This document shows positions 5,146 to 6,964 of a DNA stretch of 6,964 nucleotides, one piece after another. How positions within the stretch are numbered: the stretch's first letter is position 1; every line of letters starts with the position of its first letter. Position numbers and translations under genes: made by a program. The notes beneath the pieces are model-generated. The model made no database searches. It had not been told where the DNA came from and saw nothing but the letters and a program-made list of their open reading frames with translations. The DNA comes from an uncultured Candidatus Melainabacteria bacterium (GTDB lineage Bacteria > Cyanobacteriota > Vampirovibrionia > Gastranaerophilales > Gastranaerophilaceae): assembly GCA_934747325.1 (NCBI GenBank), contig CAKVGW010000072.1, positions 1 through 6,964 on the forward strand, written 5' to 3'.

Positions 5146-6408
5146 CTAAATTCTATCAAATCCTGTGTATTTTCTTAATACTTCCGGAATAATAATAGTA
5201 CCGTCTTCTTGTTGGAAGTTTTCTACAATCGCTGCAAAAGTTCTGCCAACAGCTAAACCTGAACCGTTAATCGTGTGTACAAATCTGATTTGACCGTCTT
5301 TGGTTCTATATCTTGTATTGCTTCTTCTTGCTTGGAAATCACCGTAGTTTGAACAACTTGAGATTTCTTTATAAGCGTTGTAAGAAGGCAACCAAACTTC
5401 TAAGTCAAAACATTTGTTTGCGCTGAAACCGATATCAGCAGAACATAAAGCTACTCTTCTGTATGGCAAGCCTAATTTTTCTAAACAAATTTCTGCGTCA
5501 CGAGTTAATTTTTCATGTTCTTCAGGACTTGATTCAGGAGTTGTCAATTTAACCATTTCTACTTTGTTAAATTGGTGAACTCTGATTAAACCTCTAGTGT
5601 CTTTACCGGCAGAACCAGCTTCACGTCTAAAGCATGGTGTATAAGCTGTCATATATTTTGGTAAATCATCTTCACTCAAAATTTCGCCTGAATAAATATT
5701 TGTAACAGGAACTTCTGCAGTTGGAATTAAGTACAAATCTTCATCTACACATTTGTACATATCTTCTGCAAATTTAGGTAGTTGACCTGTACCTGTCATT
5801 GTAGCAGCGTTTGCCATAAATGGAGGCAAGATTTCTTCGTACCCGTGTTCTTCTGTATGCAAATCTAAGAAGAATTGGATAATTGCACGTTCTAATCTTG
5901 CGCCTTTACCTCTATAAAGAGTAAATCTGGATTGAGAAATTTTTACACCACGTTCAAAATCAACAAGATTTTTTTCTTCGCAAATATCCCAGTGAGCTTT
6001 TGCCTCAAAATTAAATTTTGTAGGTTCGCCCCAGTATTTAACAGGAATATTGTCATCTTCGGATTTGCCGACAGGAGTTGATTCATCAGGTGTATTTGGA
6101 GTTCTTAAAAGCATATCTCTTTGAGCATTATCAAGTTCAACTTGTTTTTCTTCCAATGCTTTAACTTCATCACCTAATGCACGAACTTCTTCTTGAATAG
6201 CGTCAGTGTTTTCGCCATTCTTTTTCATCATACCGATTTTTTGAGATTCAGTTTTTCTTTTTGCTCTAAGCTCATCTGCTTGTGCTTGAATTTTTCTTCT
6301 TTCAGCATCAATCTCAATAATTTTATCAATTGATAATTCAGGATTTCTGCGTTTTAAAAGTTCATTAATCTTTTCAGGATTTTCTCTAATCAATTTGATG
6401 TCTAACAT
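5146..6408 (-). CDS. serS: Serine--tRNA ligase (seryl-tRNA synthetase)
   Basis: SerS is a cytosolic class II aminoacyl-tRNA synthetase that charges tRNA-Ser (and tRNA-Sec where present) with serine. The 420-residue product is full length. It has the N-terminal tRNA-binding helical arm (about 28-103, charged heptads of an antiparallel coiled coil), then the catalytic domain. The serine-site TAEVPVTN lies at 230-237. Motif 2 is [22 protein letters not shown] (259-280) and motif 3 is [16 protein letters not shown] with Arg389. The ATG at 6408 follows AGAGGGA with a 5-base gap, a clear Shine-Dalgarno sequence. The gene stands alone, converging with nrdG on a shared terminator. The upstream region is too short and plain for a T-box riboswitch. 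Confidence 0.98.
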   Translation of the reverse strand: MLDIKLIRENPEKINELLKRRNPELSIDKIIEIDAERRKIQAQADELRAKRKTESQKIGMMKKNGENTDAIQEEVRALGDEVKALEEKQVELDNAQRDMLLRTPNTPDESTPVGKSEDDNIPVKYWGEPTKFNFEAKAHWDICEEKNLVDFERGVKISQSRFTLYRGKGARLERAIIQFFLDLHTEEHGYEEILPPFMANAATMTGTGQLPKFAEDMYKCVDEDLYLIPTAEVPVTNIYSGEILSEDDLPKYMTAYTPCFRREAGSAGKDTRGLIRVHQFNKVEMVKLTTPESSPEEHEKLTRDAEICLEKLGLPYRRVALCSADIGFSANKCFDLEVWLPSYNAYKEISSCSNYGDFQARRSNTRYRTKDGQIRFVHTINGSGLAVGRTFAAIVENFQQEDGTIIIPEVLRKYTGFDRI

Positions 6409-6439
6409 AATATTCCCTCTTATTTCTTTTTATAAACAA

Positions 6440-6467
6440 AGTTTAGCATAAAAAGTTTGTACGTTAA
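6440..6467 (-). promoter_or_regulatory. Possible serS promoter
   Basis: On the minus strand TTAACG (6462-6467, 4 of 6) and TAAACT (6440-6445, 4 of 6) are 16 bases apart, about 30-60 bases before the serS ATG. The region is AT-rich and other weak boxes exist (TATGCT, TATAAA), so the exact promoter is uncertain. Confidence 0.3.
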
Positions 6468-6490
6468 ATATTTTTTTTAGTATTTTTATA

Positions 6491-6602
6491 ATTAACAAGC
6501 TGGATCCTTCGCGCTAATCGCGCTCAGGATGACTTGGCGTGGGATTACCGGCTTGACGTCATTCTGAGGTGCGATTAGCACCGAGGAATCCGGCTTATTA
6601 AT
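6491..6602. repeat. Inverted pair of REP-like hairpin units
   Basis: The element is an imperfect palindrome of about 112 bases, GC-rich against an AT-rich background. Its outer arms are ATTAACAAGCTGGAT and, at the far end, ATCCGGCTTATTAAT. Each arm holds one hairpin unit starting GTCATyCTGAG. The left unit (6504-6530, read on minus) is a 5-bp stem, a GA/GA internal loop, GCGC/GCGC and loop GATTA. The right unit (6561-6589, plus) has the same plan with GGTGC/GCACC and the same loop GATTA. Stem bases differ in a paired way while loop and GA/GA are kept. The spacer (6534-6557) repeats CCGGCTT, perhaps the remains of another unit. It resembles dispersed repeats beginning GTCATTCTGAG known from many bacterial genomes. 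Confidence 0.8.
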
Positions 6603-6656
6603 AACTGTTTTATTTAATAATATAATATTTATTTTATTTACAAATTAAAACCCACC

Positions 6657-6677
6657 CGCATTTGTAGCTCATTTGCG
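6657..6677. promoter_or_regulatory. Possible operator upstream of the Clp promoter
   Basis: CGCA (6657-6660) and TGCG (6674-6677) bracket two direct copies of CATTTG (6659-6664 and 6670-6675) spaced 11 bases start to start, one DNA turn, around a central AGCT. The site ends 20 bases before the -35. It is not a CIRCE (HrcA) or a CtsR site. Binding by any regulator is only inferred from shape and position. Confidence 0.3.
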
Positions 6678-6697
6678 TTCGTACAACTGTGACCTTC

Positions 6698-6724
6698 CTG
6701 ACAATGGAGGTTTAGTGATATAAT
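6698..6724 (+). promoter_or_regulatory. Promoter of the Clp chaperone gene
   Basis: CTGACA (6698-6703, 5 of 6) and a perfect TATAAT (6719-6724) with an extended TGA element (6716-6718) are 15 bases apart. The short spacing is offset by the extended -10. The start near 6731 gives a leader of about 85 bases. It is a vegetative-type promoter. Confidence 0.55.
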
Positions 6725-6815
6725 GAGCAAGGATTTTCAAATAATTAATTAAAAATTAAAAAACTTTGATTTTTTCAAAAAAGAATTAAAATATAATTAT
6801 ACGGAGTAAGATATT

Positions 6816-6964
6816 ATGATTGATTTTGAAAAATTTACAAATTATTCTCAAGAAATAATTTTTGCAGCAAATGCAAAAAAAGATTTTTATAAGAATTCGG
6901 AAGTTCAACCCGAACACATAATTATGGCTATGATTGAAGATAAAGGAATTGCGAAGGATTATCT
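6816..6964 (+). CDS. clpB: ATP-dependent Clp chaperone, ClpB-like, N-terminal fragment (cut by window edge)
   Basis: Forty-nine codons are visible from the ATG at 6816, beginning MIDFEKFTNYSQEIIFAANA. They match the first Clp N-terminal repeat: F-x-K-F-T, a helix with regularly spaced alanines, then VQPEHIIMAMIEDKGIAKDY, the counterpart of the family's EPEHLLLALL. This domain recruits substrates in the AAA+ unfoldases ClpB (disaggregase, works with DnaK) and ClpC (works with ClpP). The DFEKFT opening favours ClpB, but the AAA+ domains that would decide are outside the window. GGAG lies 9 bases before the ATG. The gene diverges from serS and has its own promoter upstream. Confidence 0.75.
   Translation, partial: MIDFEKFTNYSQEIIFAANAKKDFYKNSEVQPEHIIMAMIEDKGIAKDY

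Larger units (their letters stand above)
6409..6815. other. 407-base intergenic region between serS and the Clp gene
   Basis: The two flanking genes diverge from here. The region holds the serS upstream sequence (6409-6480), the paired REP-like element (6491-6602), an AT-only stretch (about 6603-6650), and a less AT-rich block (6651-6730) with the Clp gene promoter. Then follows an AT-rich leader with the Shine-Dalgarno GGAG at 6803-6806. I see no protein gene or recognisable RNA gene in it. Confidence 0.7.

Noticed and set aside
6409..6480. T-box riboswitch upstream of serS
   Set aside because: The leader is short and AT-rich and has no T-box sequence, specifier hairpin or antiterminator.
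6655..6730. tRNA-like stretch (TGTAGCTCATTTG resembles a D-arm)
   Set aside because: There is no acceptor stem, anticodon arm or GTTCGA T-loop in the right places, so the likeness is chance.
6792..6804. TATAAT just before the Clp gene as its promoter
   Set aside because: There is no -35 at usable spacing, and the start would fall in the Shine-Dalgarno sequence; the promoter at 6698-6724 is better.

Overview
The window is AT-rich bacterial DNA with short intergenic gaps and clear Shine-Dalgarno sites. It holds eight protein genes, two of them cut by the window edges. The mix of flagellar switch genes, an oxygen-sensitive ribonucleotide reductase activase (NrdG) and ordinary housekeeping genes points to a motile or formerly motile anaerobe. 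My best guess is a non-photosynthetic cyanobacterial lineage (Gastranaerophilales/Melainabacteria type) or a Clostridia-like organism. This is an impression from protein style and base composition, not a demonstrated placement.

Left part, minus strand (1-3947): a promoter region at 3841-3947 drives fliL, fliM and fliN. These are tightly packed (6 and 13 base gaps) and end at a good intrinsic terminator (1727-1755). Next comes pyk (pyruvate kinase), with its own -10 box just beyond that terminator. The first 29 codons of a probable Na/Pi-cotransporter family protein follow at the left edge. FliL supports the stator and motor at the membrane; FliM and FliN build the C-ring switch.

Centre (3812-4185, 374 bases without a protein gene): on the minus strand it holds a strong sigma70-type flagellar promoter, a second extended -10 promoter and a CCACCA/TGGTGG palindrome. 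Upstream of these, a TTGACA promoter, a 34-base hairpin and a 7-bp hairpin with eight Ts together look like a complete small RNA gene of about 110 nt. On the plus strand an Xre-type regulator begins at 4186 with no Shine-Dalgarno sequence, possibly on a leaderless mRNA. It is followed by nrdG.

Right part: nrdG (plus) and serS (minus, seryl-tRNA synthetase) converge on one 20-bp stem hairpin that can terminate both. The 407-base gap from 6409 to 6815 holds the serS upstream region, a GC-rich inverted pair of REP-like hairpin units (6491-6602) whose stems differ by compensatory changes, and a promoter with possible operator sequences. The latter lead into the 5' end of a ClpB/ClpC-type chaperone gene that runs off the right edge.

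Most of the window is ordinary core genome. The items most worth following are the candidate small RNA, the paired REP-like element, and a FliM that lacks the usual N-terminal CheY-binding peptide.
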